A stretch of DNA of 31,994 nt, taken from CAXTPV01 sp964249405. Lineage in GTDB: Bacteria; Pseudomonadota; Alphaproteobacteria; Acetobacterales; Acetobacteraceae. The stretch is taken from positions 1 through 31,994 of the forward strand of contig CAXUBX010000035.1 of assembly GCA_964249405.1 (NCBI GenBank), in the 5' to 3' direction. The notes under the pieces were generated by a model. That model had not been told where the DNA came from, searched no databases, and was given only the letters and a program-made list of their open reading frames with translations. Positions 1-7,682 of the stretch are shown in pieces. Each line of letters opens with the position of its first letter. Position 1 is the stretch's first letter. The position numbers and the translations under genes were made by a program.

Positions 1-895
1 CCGGGGCGACCGCCGGACCCATGGCGCGCACCGCGCGAACGGCAGCCGCGAGAGGCGGCTCCGCACCGGCGCCCGCGACCGTCATTGCCTCGACATGCGC
101 GCGGGCTTCGCGTTCGCCTTGCGCCAGCAGCTCGCGGAACGATCGCATGCCCGAGAGCAACCGGAGCAGGCCGGCCGCCACGAAGGTCGGCATGGCGCCG
201 ATGACACGCTTCGACCGTGGATACACCCTGTCGCCCGAACCCCTGATGATGGCGTAGCCCGCGTGGAGGCCGCGCGCGACGGTCATGGCCTCGCGCCACG
301 AGGCGGCCCCGTTCCTGCGGACCGCGGCCACGCAGATGCTCTCCATCGCGGCGGTCAGTGGAACGTGGCAGCGCAGCCAGAGCGCCATGTCCGGGTCGTG
401 GGCCGAGGGCACGCCCGCCTCGCGGAACACCTCCATCCAGCGGCGATCGCCATGGAGCGTCCTCTGCCGCGAGCTGATCGTCGGGCTGAGCCGCCCGTCC
501 CCGTCGAGCCGCGCCATGACGGCCGGCATGCCGAAGCTGCAGCGCTCCGCGCCCACGGCGGCTTCCAGGCGGCGCGGATCGAAGGTGACGAACATGAACT
601 GGATCGCCCTGGCCTTGCTCCGCTGCAATGCCGGGAGCACCGCCCCGACCTGGAAGTCGTACATCGTGACCACGACCAGGTCGTAGGCGACCTCCTCGTC
701 GAGCTGATCCGCCACCGCGACGGCCGTGCACCCGCCGTTCTTCAGCACGATCCCGCCGTCCCGACGCAGCTGCGCGAGCCGTGCCGACCCCGGGCGCGCG
801 ATCACTGTCACGTCGTGGCCGGCTCTGGACAGCCGGTCGGCGAAGGTGCTGCCGATCCGGCCGGTGCCCAGGACGGCGATCGTCAGGATGGTCAT
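1..895 (-). CDS. Ketopantoate-reductase-like NADP oxidoreductase (partial, runs off left edge)
   Basis: The frame opens with an ATG at 895 and stays open for 298 codons to the window edge, so the C-terminus is missing. A Rossmann motif G-T-G-R-I-G sits at residues 10-15, followed by a segment reading DVTVIARPG, typical of the ApbA/PanE ketopantoate reductase family (about 300-340 aa), which reduces 2-dehydropantoate with NADPH in pantothenate synthesis. In the C-terminal domain the stretch reading DMALWLRCHVPLTAAME lies where true PanE enzymes carry a conserved Lys and Asn. Here I read Arg and His/Pro instead, so the substrate is probably not ketopantoate. A GGGGA ribosome site precedes the start. 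The gene diverges from the AraC regulator across 109 bp and may be its target. Family assignment is good; exact reaction is unknown. Confidence 0.8.
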   Translation of the reverse strand, partial: MTILTIAVLGTGRIGSTFADRLSRAGHDVTVIARPGSARLAQLRRDGGIVLKNGGCTAVAVADQLDEEVAYDLVVVTMYDFQVGAVLPALQRSKARAIQFMFVTFDPRRLEAAVGAERCSFGMPAVMARLDGDGRLSPTISSRQRTLHGDRRWMEVFREAGVPSAHDPDMALWLRCHVPLTAAMESICVAAVRRNGAASWREAMTVARGLHAGYAIIRGSGDRVYPRSKRVIGAMPTFVAAGLLRLLSGMRSFRELLAQGEREARAHVEAMTVAGAGAEPPLAAAVRAVRAMGPAVAP

Positions 896-951
896 GCGTC
901 GTTCCCCGTCGGATCGGAAGCATCGTGCGGCAGGAGCGTAGACGAGCAGCT

Positions 952-999
952 CTGAACGACCTACGCTGGATCGTCCTTAAGAATGTCGCGATCGTTCAG
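952..999. promoter_or_regulatory. Inverted repeat in the divergent reductase/AraC promoter
   Basis: CTGAACGA (952-959) and TCGTTCAG (992-999) form a perfect 8-bp inverted repeat with centres 40 bp apart, close to four helical turns. It lies inside the only intergenic space between two divergent genes, ending 5 bp before the AraC ATG. A binding site for the neighbouring AraC regulator is the natural guess; this is inference. Confidence 0.45.
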
Positions 1000-1004
1000 C
1001 TGTC

Positions 1005-1958
1005 ATGGATCCGCTCTCCGACGTGCTCTCGTTGCTCAGCCTGCGCAGCCACATGTCCGGCGGGTTCGACATCGGCGGGTTCTGGTCGTTCCGCTTCGGC
1101 CCGTTCGAGGGCATCAAGTTCTTCGCCGTCCTCTCAGGCGAGTACTGGGTCGCCGTCGACGGCGTGCCGGAGCCTGCGCACGTCGGCGCCGGGGATTGCT
1201 TCCTGCTGACGACAGGGCGACCGTTTCGTCTCGCGACCGACTTGTCGCTCGCCGACAGCGACGCCGGCGCGCTGATGCGGCATCCGCCGAATGGCGGCGT
1301 CCGGGTCGTCAATGGCGGCGGTCAAAGCTTCAGTATCGGCGGCCACGTCACCTTCGCGAATTCACCCGCGGACGCTCTGCTCGGCGTGCTGCCGCCGATC
1401 ATGCACGTCCGGAGCGCGTCGGACGGCGCAGCGATGCGCTGGTCGCTGGAGCGCCTGATGCTTGAGCTTCGCGAGCCCCGGCCGGGAGGGGTCCTGGTGG
1501 CGCAGCAGCTCGCGACGGTCGTCGTCGTGCAGGCCCTGCGGCTGCATCTCGACGTTGCGGGAGCCGGCACCACGGGTTGGCTTTCCGCCCTGGGCGACAG
1601 GCCGTTGTGCGCGGCGCTCGAGGCCATGCACGACGAGCCGGCGCATCGATGGACGCTGCAGGCTCTCGCGGCGCGTGCCGGCATGTCGCGGACCGCCTTC
1701 GCCGTCAGGTTCAAGGAGAAGGTCGGCCAGCCTCCCATGGAGTATCTGACCCGTTGGCGCATGCGTCTTGCCGCGGACCGGCTGAGGCATTCCGGCGATG
1801 CCATCGCTACGATCGGCCGGTCGTTCTGCTACGAATCCGAGAGCGCGTTCAGCGCGGCCTTCAAACGCGTGATGGGCTGTTCGCCCCGTCAGTATGGCTG
1901 GCTTCGGGAAGGCAAGCGGTCTGGAGCCGTTCCGCGAACCGCCACGCCAGAGCCGTGA
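1005..1958 (+). CDS. AraC-family transcriptional regulator with cupin-type N-terminal domain
   Basis: The 317-residue protein has an N-terminal cupin-like ligand domain (about 1-190, with GVPEPAHVGAGDCFLLTTG as the barrel signature), resembling the cupin_6 class of AraC regulators. The C-terminal double helix-turn-helix domain covers about 215-305. The first HTH contains LQALAARAGMSRTAFAVRFK and the second has AIATIGRSFCYESESAFSAA followed by FKRVMGCSPRQY, the classic AraC signature. It would bind DNA as an activator or repressor in the cytoplasm. The ATG at 1005 lacks an obvious Shine-Dalgarno, so a short or leaderless transcript is possible. It diverges from the reductase-like gene, its most likely target. 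The ligand is not inferable. Confidence 0.92.
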   Translation: MDPLSDVLSLLSLRSHMSGGFDIGGFWSFRFGPFEGIKFFAVLSGEYWVAVDGVPEPAHVGAGDCFLLTTGRPFRLATDLSLADSDAGALMRHPPNGGVRVVNGGGQSFSIGGHVTFANSPADALLGVLPPIMHVRSASDGAAMRWSLERLMLELREPRPGGVLVAQQLATVVVVQALRLHLDVAGAGTTGWLSALGDRPLCAALEAMHDEPAHRWTLQALAARAGMSRTAFAVRFKEKVGQPPMEYLTRWRMRLAADRLRHSGDAIATIGRSFCYESESAFSAAFKRVMGCSPRQYGWLREGKRSGAVPRTATPEP

Positions 1959-2005
1959 ACGACCCGGCAGTCCCGGCCCGACCACGCACCGCTCTCCGAC
2001 CATGC

Positions 2006-2066
2006 CAACTTGAATCGTACATCGAATTTCAAGTTGCCCCCCGAGGACACGCCTAGTCTCGCCGCA
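2006..2066 (+). promoter_or_regulatory. Orphan operator plus promoter with no intact gene downstream
   Basis: A perfect 9-bp inverted repeat, CAACTTGAA (2006-2014) / TTCAAGTTG (2028-2036), has centres 22 bp apart (two helical turns), as expected for a dimeric HTH repressor. A -10-like TAGTCT at 2054-2059 is followed 7 bp later by an ATG at 2066, which would make the transcript leaderless. The frame from that ATG runs only 67 codons, is Pro/Arg-rich and overlaps the cupin gene on the other strand, so it does not look like a real protein. I read this as a control region whose gene was lost, or as a site acting on a neighbour. Confidence 0.45.
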
Positions 2067-2204
2067 TGGCCTCACCCGCCCACCCGACGTCCCGAGGCTT
2101 TCGTCGGCCCCGCCACCGGCGCGACCACGCCGGAGAACGATCCGGCCCCCTCGGCGGGGTCGGGGGACCGGTTCGGCCGCTGGCGCACGAGACCGGTGCC
2201 GTGA

Positions 2205-2552
2205 TCAGGTCGGAGCGGCGTCCCGGTGCTGCTCCTCCGCGGGCGGATGCGTGGCCTCGATCGCGGTGAACGTCTCGAGGATGCGGTAGCTGTGCTCCAC
2301 GCCCCGGGCCACGATCCAGGAGCTGCCCGGCTTGAGCGCCACCGTGGTGCCCTCCTGGACCAGCTCCGCGCGACCGGCGATGACGTAGCCGACGGTCTCG
2401 TAGTCCCGCCGGACCGCCGGGCTGGCATCGTCCGGGGCGACCTTGTCCCAGAGGCGCATCGAGATCGCCCGGCCGTGGGCGAGATAGCGCTGCCCCTGCG
2501 GGCCCTCCGGCGCTTCCGCCACCTCGGTCTTCGTCACGTTGCTGTCGGCCAT
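2205..2552 (-). CDS. Small single-domain cupin protein
   Basis: 115 residues. The start is the ATG at 2552, chosen because AAGGAG lies 9 bases upstream; a longer frame upstream has no such site. Residues from about 55 show a cupin barrel: YVIAGRAELVQEGTTVALKPG, then SSWIVARGVEHSYRILE, matching the two cupin motifs (G...PG and H in the second). Small cupins of this kind bind metal or small ligands; many are uncharacterised. It diverges from the MFS transporter across 94 bp, so the two may share control and a substrate. The specific function is unknown. Confidence 0.85.
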   Translation of the reverse strand: MADSNVTKTEVAEAPEGPQGQRYLAHGRAISMRLWDKVAPDDASPAVRRDYETVGYVIAGRAELVQEGTTVALKPGSSWIVARGVEHSYRILETFTAIEATHPPAEEQHRDAAPT

Positions 2553-2646
2553 GGCTGTTCGCTCCTTCGGGTGAGAACCGTCAAGGTCGATCTCGGCCAA
2601 CGGTTGCCGAGGAACGGGCAGGCGCGTCAGGCTTTCACGTCGGGAG

Positions 2647-3945
2647 ATGACCGAGACAGGCCCTGCTCCTCGCGCCGGAGATGTCGGCGGCGGCATCCCG
2701 GCGCAGGCCTGGGTGGTGTTCGCGACGACGGTGCTCGGTTGGATCGTCACCAGCCTCGACCTTCAGCTTTCCGCCTTCCTGCAACCGCAGATCGCGCACG
2801 ACCTGCGGGTCGGGCCGACCTTCGTCGGGAACGTGTTCTTCGTGTTCGCGCTCGGCCTCGCGATCGGGGCGCTGGTTCTCGGCTATTTCAGCGATCTCTG
2901 GATCGGGCGGAAGCAGGCGTTCCTCTACAGCATCCTCGGCACCATCATCCTCACCGGCGTGACGGGTTTCGCGCGGAACGGGTGGGAGTTCGCGATCGTC
3001 CGGTTCTTCGCCGGTGTGTTCTCCGGGGGAGAATGGATCCTCGGGCTGTCGATCCTGTCCGAGGTGGCGCCCGTCCGGCATCGCTCGCTGATGCTGGCGG
3101 CGACGCAGGCCGGGGTCGGGATCGGCTACGGCCTCGCCAACATCTTCGCCGCCACCTTCGCCGCTCCGACGGCGGCGGGCTGGCGCTGGGCGTATTTCGC
3201 CTCCTTCGGCTTCGCCGCGATGACGTATGTCGTGCGCGTGAGGGTGGAGGAATCGCCGCACTGGGAGCGTGCCGTCGCGCAAGGCGGCGATCGTCGCGCG
3301 GTGAGCGACGTCCGTCGCAATGTCGGGGATCTGTTCCGAGGCCGGCAATTGGGACTGACCCTGCTTGCGATCGGGTTGTTCGTCGCGATCGGCGAGCCGC
3401 AAGGATCGTGGGACTTCCTCTATCCGACCTGGTACAGCCGGCTCGGGCGACACGCGACGTCGGGTCCGTCGATCACCTACGCCTACGAGCTCGCCATCAT
3501 CGTCTCCACCCTGGCGGCGGGCTGGTTCATGGACCGGTATTCCACCCGATGGCTGATGCCGGTGGTCTGGCTGTCGGTTCCGTTCACGATCCTGATCTGG
3601 CGGGCCTCGCATTTCGGTGGCTTCCTGTGGCAGGCGGTGATCCTGTTCTTCGCCGGTTTCGGCCGGCAGGCGGCCTGGGCCGTGGTCGCCGGCTACTTCC
3701 CGGTGCTCTTCCCGACCAGGCTGCGCGGCACCGGCATGGGCATCACCTGGGTCGGGGGGTGGCTGTTCGGCTACACCGCGTCCGCCGGCTGGGGACCGCT
3801 GGTCCAGGCGGATTTCGGCTGGAACACCTGGTGGATCCTGCAACTGGTGCTTCTCGCGCTGATGCCGCTGCCGATGATCTTCGCGGGCGTCGAGACGCGC
3901 GGCAGGGCGCTGGATTTCCAGCAGGCACCGGGTGCGGGTTCCTGA
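2647..3945 (+). CDS. MFS transporter (organic acid/sugar:H+ symporter-like)
   Basis: 432 residues with about 12 hydrophobic segments. The loop 2-3 signature reads GYFSDLWIGRKQAF (G-x-x-x-D-x-x-G-R-K), diagnostic of the major facilitator superfamily, and TM4 contains RFFAGVFSGGEW, resembling the metabolite:H+ symporter branch that carries aromatic or other organic acids. The family imports small solutes across the inner membrane using the proton gradient. The ATG at 2647 has GGGAG directly against it with no spacing, so the true start could lie slightly downstream. It diverges from the cupin gene and converges with a second MFS gene 29 bp away. The substrate cannot be read from sequence. Confidence 0.92.
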   Translation: MTETGPAPRAGDVGGGIPAQAWVVFATTVLGWIVTSLDLQLSAFLQPQIAHDLRVGPTFVGNVFFVFALGLAIGALVLGYFSDLWIGRKQAFLYSILGTIILTGVTGFARNGWEFAIVRFFAGVFSGGEWILGLSILSEVAPVRHRSLMLAATQAGVGIGYGLANIFAATFAAPTAAGWRWAYFASFGFAAMTYVVRVRVEESPHWERAVAQGGDRRAVSDVRRNVGDLFRGRQLGLTLLAIGLFVAIGEPQGSWDFLYPTWYSRLGRHATSGPSITYAYELAIIVSTLAAGWFMDRYSTRWLMPVVWLSVPFTILIWRASHFGGFLWQAVILFFAGFGRQAAWAVVAGYFPVLFPTRLRGTGMGITWVGGWLFGYTASAGWGPLVQADFGWNTWWILQLVLLALMPLPMIFAGVETRGRALDFQQAPGAGS

Positions 3946-3974
3946 ACGGTCCGATCGCTGCGGCCTCGTTCGGA

Positions 3975-5228
3975 CTACGGGCCGCCGGAGCGGAGACCGC
4001 GCACGCCGCGCGGCACCAGCACGGCGAGCGTCGAGACCACGGTGAACGAAGCGGCCAGCCAGAGTGCCCCGCCAACGCCGAGGCCCGCCGCCATCGGCGG
4101 CGCGAGCAGGTATCCGGCCGGCAGGAGACAGATCGAACCCACCATGTCGTAGGCGCTTACCCGGGACAGCATGTCGGGCGGGATCTCCCGCTGCATCGTC
4201 GTGTTCCAGAGCACGCCGAAGATGGCGATGCCGAGGCCGCCGGCGACGAACGCCGCGATCCGCAGGAGGAACGGCGCCGGCCAGGCCAGCATCGCCGGCG
4301 CCGCGCCGAACAGCAGGAACAGCAGCAGGGCCGCACGGAGCGGATGGCGCGGCCGGAAGCGCATCGCCAGCAGCCCGCCAAGCAGGGCGCCGGCGCCGAA
4401 CGCGCCGAGCAGGCTGCCCCACAGGGTCGCCCCGCCGGCCACGTGCCGATACCGGAGGGGACCGAGCACGAGCAGCGGACCGAAGGCCACCAGGTGAACC
4501 AGGGCGAACTGCGCCACCACCAGCCAGAGCCAGAGGCGCGAGCGGAACTCGCGCCAACCGGTCGCGAGCTGGCGCACGAGGCTCTCCGAAGGGGTTGCGG
4601 CCCGGGCGGGAACGCGGATGAGCAGCAGACAGGCGGCCGACACGGCGTAGCTCGTCGCGTCGACCGCGAAGGCCCATCCCGGACCAGCCGCGCCGACCAG
4701 CAATCCGCCAACGGCCGGCCCGACGATGCCTCCCAACGAGTTCGCGACCGACAGGACGGCGTTGGCCGACTGCAGCAGGGCCGGCTCGACCAGCTGCGGC
4801 ACGAGGCCGCTCCGACCCGGCATGAAGAACGCTTCGCCGACGCCGATGAGTGCCGCCGTCGCCATCATCGACGCGACGGAGGCGTGGCCCGTGAACAGCA
4901 GAGCCGCCAGCGTCGCCTCGCTCGCGCCGCGGAGGAGATCGGCGGCGAGCATCACCGTGCGCCGCGGCAGCCGGTCGGCGATGACGCCGCCGATGAGCAG
5001 CAACAGCACGGTCGGCAGCGACTCCGCGGCCAGCACCGCGCTCACCTGTCCGGCGCCCCCGCCGAGCCGGAAGACCGCGAACGACAGGGCGACCGCGACC
5101 ATCGCGCTGCCGGTGACGGACAGCGTGTAGCCGGTGGCGAAGAGCGCGAAGTTGGGCGCCCCGAGCGGCCCGAGCCGGCGGGTCGGCGCGGACGATCGAA
5201 GATCGGCGGGCGGGGACGGGGTCGGCAT
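3975..5228 (-). CDS. MFS efflux transporter (MFS_3 / enterobactin-exporter-like class)
   Basis: 417 residues from the ATG at 5228. The frame stays open to an ATG at 5324, but the extra residues are Pro/Thr/Ser-rich and unlike the family, so I use the inner start. The N-terminal half has a TM1 stretch (LFATGYTLSVTGSAMVAVAL) and the motif GGVIADRLPRRTVMLAADLL, the G-x-x-x-D-x-x-x-R-R form of the MFS loop signature. The second half repeats the six-helix layout. This branch includes drug and siderophore exporters. It converges with the other MFS gene and diverges from the YdcZ-type gene. The substrate is unknown. Confidence 0.9.
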   Translation of the reverse strand: MPTPSPPADLRSSAPTRRLGPLGAPNFALFATGYTLSVTGSAMVAVALSFAVFRLGGGAGQVSAVLAAESLPTVLLLLIGGVIADRLPRRTVMLAADLLRGASEATLAALLFTGHASVASMMATAALIGVGEAFFMPGRSGLVPQLVEPALLQSANAVLSVANSLGGIVGPAVGGLLVGAAGPGWAFAVDATSYAVSAACLLLIRVPARAATPSESLVRQLATGWREFRSRLWLWLVVAQFALVHLVAFGPLLVLGPLRYRHVAGGATLWGSLLGAFGAGALLGGLLAMRFRPRHPLRAALLLFLLFGAAPAMLAWPAPFLLRIAAFVAGGLGIAIFGVLWNTTMQREIPPDMLSRVSAYDMVGSICLLPAGYLLAPPMAAGLGVGGALWLAASFTVVSTLAVLVPRGVRGLRSGGP

Positions 5229-5362
5229 GGTCGTGGCGCTCGAAGCTGCGGTGCTGGTGGGCGCGAGTGGCGGATCACCCCGTCGGGGTGGTCGCATCGG
5301 CATCACGCACGATCTTGTCCCCATCGGGAGCGGTCTCCGCCGCCGCCCGGGGAGACTGCGCC

Positions 5363-5806
5363 ATGCGCCTGCTCGGCATCCTCTTCGTCCTCTGCGCGGG
5401 CGCCTTGACCACGGTCGAGGCCGGCGCCAACGCCCAACTCACCAAGTCGCTCAAGAACTTCTGGTGGCCGGCCGCCACCTTCGGCGCGGTGAGCTTCGCC
5501 GTGCTGCTCGCCTTGGCGCTGCTCGCCCGGGCGCCCCTGCCGGACCGCCCGACCCTCGCCGCCGTTCCCTGGTGGGCCTGGACCGGCGGCCTGTTCGGAG
5601 CGCTCTACGCACTGGCGATGGTGACGATGCCCGACAAGCTCGGCTCGGCGGTGTTCACGACCCTGACCGTGACCGCCGCCGTGCTGTGCTCCCTGCTGCT
5701 CGACCACATGGGCTGGGTCGGCTTCAAGGAGCATCCGGCCGGCATCGGCAGGATCGTCGGCGCGGTGCTGATGGTCGCGGGCCTCGCCTGCATCGCGGCG
5801 TTCTGA
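5363..5806 (+). CDS. DMT-superfamily YdcZ/DUF606 membrane protein
   Basis: 147 residues, start at the ATG preceded by GGGGAGA seven bases upstream. Almost the whole chain is hydrophobic, with four or five membrane segments. Hallmarks of the YdcZ (DUF606) family are visible: an early GANAQLTKSL segment, a central PWWAWTGGLFGALYALAM block, and the closing GRIVGAVLMVAGL helix. These short proteins belong to the drug/metabolite transporter superfamily and are thought to work as dimers in the inner membrane; no general substrate is established. It converges with the PNGase A homologue, with only 7 bp between the stop codons. Confidence 0.9.
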   Translation: MRLLGILFVLCAGALTTVEAGANAQLTKSLKNFWWPAATFGAVSFAVLLALALLARAPLPDRPTLAAVPWWAWTGGLFGALYALAMVTMPDKLGSAVFTTLTVTAAVLCSLLLDHMGWVGFKEHPAGIGRIVGAVLMVAGLACIAAF

Positions 5807-5813
5807 TCCGCGC

Positions 5814-7526
5814 TCAGCGTCCGCTCCTCGCGATCACGCCGCTCATCGCGGTTGCGACCGACGCCGCCGAGCAGTCGCTCGCCTGCTCCTCGACGGTCAG
5901 CACGTTGGCCGTCGAGGCGAGCAGCCGGTCCGCGCAGCCGGCCGAGCCCGTCGATCCGTAGAACGCGAGGCTGGACGCGCCCGAGTTGGCGCCGAGCGTC
6001 ACGCTTCCGGTGGTCGGATCGATCACGAACGGGACCGTGTCCTCCGAGACGATCGCCTCCGCGAGCAGCGATCCGGATGGCGAGCCGGCCGAACCCGCCG
6101 ACGTGATCAACAGCCCCTGGGCCACTTTCGTGGTCTGCGGGATGGTGTCGGTATCGGTGCCGGTCTCGGAGACGTCGACCGCAAGCGGATAGGAGAAGTG
6201 TCTTCTCGCCACCGACGTGCCCGCGGCGCTCTTCGTCGTGACCGCCGTGCTGGTCTCCGTGCTCTGCACGATGTCCTGGACGTAGCTGGACGGCGTGATC
6301 GCGTAGGTCTGCGTGTTCCTGAACACCGAACGCGCGTCGACCGTCGTCGTCACCGTGCCGTGCGACGTCGCGAGCGTGCCCGCGAGCCGGTAGGCGTGCG
6401 TCGAGGCCGTGACCAGCGCACCCTCGATGTCGGTCGTCCCCGTCAGCGAATTCGCGAGCGTCGGCGTCGGCGGGACGAGCGTGTCGGTCGTCAGCGCACC
6501 GACGTCGGATCGCGCGGCCCGGTCCAGATACAGGTAGAGCGTTCCCTCGACCGAGAAGGAGTTCGCCGCCCCGAACACCGACAGCGAGATCGTGTGCGGG
6601 CCGGGCTTGTCGAGCATGCCCGCGAACGGCGTCAGCTCGATCCGGAACGGCCTCAGATCGAGCGTGCTCACGCCGGGCGTCGGCTCCCACAGGAACGGAT
6701 CGATGCCGCCCGTGAAGATCGCGGGATAGACCGGCGCCACCCCCGCGTTCCTGCCGTCGATCGCGAGCTCGCCCTCGCGGAACGCGCCCCCGCCTTCTTC
6801 GTCGAGCTCGGACGTCAGCGCGTCCGGCACGTTGCTGTACCAGAACTCGTCGTCGGACTGCCCCTGCAGCACGGTGTCGAACACCGCGCGCTCGATGTTG
6901 GACGGCAGCGTCAGCGTCCGGCTCAGCGTGTCGCTGCCCGATGCCAGCGACGTCGTCGCACTCGCGCTGCCGCCGAGCGGGATCACCAGGTCCGGCACAC
7001 GGGGCGCGGGATTGGCGGCGTCCGCCGGGTAGAACACGAGGCTCGCGCTCGACGTGATCGTGCTGGTGTCGGCGGCATCGAAATAGTTCGCGATCAGCAC
7101 CTGGCCGCTGTTCGGACCCTCGAACAACGCGGTGTCGTCGGTGACGTCGCGTTCGACGTGCCAGCTCGGCGCAAGCGCCGCCCGCGGCTCCGCCGTGGTC
7201 CCGAACCAGAGATTGACCCCGCCAAGCCAGATCGTGCCGGTCCGGTCATACTGGTTGCCCGCGTCGAGCGAGATGTCGACCGCGAGCACGACTTTCGCCC
7301 ACGGTCCGGGACAGGCGGCGGGCGGCGTGTAGGCGTAGGAGACCGCGTTGCCGCCGAACGTGGCACCCCGGTAGAGCGGAACGATGCAGGGGGTGGTCGA
7401 AGGGTGCGCGATCGAGGTCGGCTCGATCGAGGCGACATTGCTCGTCCCCACCTGGGCATCGGCGATCTCGGGGCTCAGTCCCGCCGCCAGCACCAGGGCT
7501 GCGACGGCGGCAAGGCGTTCGGGCAT
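5814..7526 (-). CDS. Secreted peptide:N-glycosidase A (asparagine amidase A) homologue
   Basis: 570 residues from the ATG at 7526, which has AGGA eight bases upstream. The N-terminus is a clear Sec signal peptide (hydrophobic run ending ...EIADA-Q). The mature part follows the plant/fungal PNGase A family in order: YAYTPPAACPGPWAKVVL, then DRTGTIWLGGVNLWFGTTAE, then SDDEFWYSNV with a nearby FREGELAIDGRNAGV, and PVYPAIFTGGIDPFLWEP leading to LDLRPFRIELTPF. Family members are usually near 550-600 aa and cleave the Asn-GlcNAc bond of N-glycopeptides, including core alpha-1,3-fucosylated plant glycans. I infer an exported enzyme acting on eukaryotic glycoproteins; activity is not proven. It is a lone gene: the 156 bp upstream carry hairpins and argG lies beyond them. 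Confidence 0.85.
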   Translation of the reverse strand: MPERLAAVAALVLAAGLSPEIADAQVGTSNVASIEPTSIAHPSTTPCIVPLYRGATFGGNAVSYAYTPPAACPGPWAKVVLAVDISLDAGNQYDRTGTIWLGGVNLWFGTTAEPRAALAPSWHVERDVTDDTALFEGPNSGQVLIANYFDAADTSTITSSASLVFYPADAANPAPRVPDLVIPLGGSASATTSLASGSDTLSRTLTLPSNIERAVFDTVLQGQSDDEFWYSNVPDALTSELDEEGGGAFREGELAIDGRNAGVAPVYPAIFTGGIDPFLWEPTPGVSTLDLRPFRIELTPFAGMLDKPGPHTISLSVFGAANSFSVEGTLYLYLDRAARSDVGALTTDTLVPPTPTLANSLTGTTDIEGALVTASTHAYRLAGTLATSHGTVTTTVDARSVFRNTQTYAITPSSYVQDIVQSTETSTAVTTKSAAGTSVARRHFSYPLAVDVSETGTDTDTIPQTTKVAQGLLITSAGSAGSPSGSLLAEAIVSEDTVPFVIDPTTGSVTLGANSGASSLAFYGSTGSAGCADRLLASTANVLTVEEQASDCSAASVATAMSGVIARSGR

Positions 7527-7629
7527 GGCGACGATCCTGGCTCGCGACGTGTCGTCCCGAGCGAGCAATGTTCGTGCCGCAAAACGGGATCTCCCGCCGG
7601 ATGCGACGAGGAAAGCGGCGGATGGAGGT

Positions 7630-7674
7630 CCAGGAGCCCCAGGCTCCTGGTGGGGTCCGGGGCAACGCCCCGGA
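7630..7674. repeat. Paired GC hairpins, copy 1 (probable argG terminator)
   Basis: Two perfect hairpins with three-base loops stand side by side: CCAGGAGCC-CCA-GGCTCCTGG (7630-7650, 9-bp stem) and TCCGGGGC-AAC-GCCCCGGA (7656-7674, 8-bp stem), joined by a five-base spacer. The layout and the CCA loop recur at 17710-17751. The pair begins 9 bases after the argG stop, so it may end argG transcription. There is no T-run, so any termination would rely on the stems alone. Confidence 0.7.
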
Positions 7675-7682
7675 TGCCGCCT

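Noticed and set aside
2143..2196. Terminator-like GC stem near 2143 and repeated ACCGGT at 2167-2195
   Set aside because: The stem includes a wobble pair and the hexamer repeat is expected by chance in this composition.
2066..2269. A 67-codon gene following the operator at 2006-2036
   Set aside because: The sequence is Pro/Arg-rich and overlaps the cupin gene on the other strand. I kept the promoter signal but not the protein.
2640..4680. A long minus-strand frame opposite the first MFS gene
   Set aside because: It reads as low-information Arg/Pro/Asp-rich sequence, and the plus-strand MFS gene explains the coding signal.
2226..5408. A 1060-codon open frame on the plus strand
   Set aside because: It is Arg/Ala/Gly-rich, lacks any family motif and runs across both strands' real genes (cupin, two MFS). 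It is a typical shadow frame in high-GC DNA.
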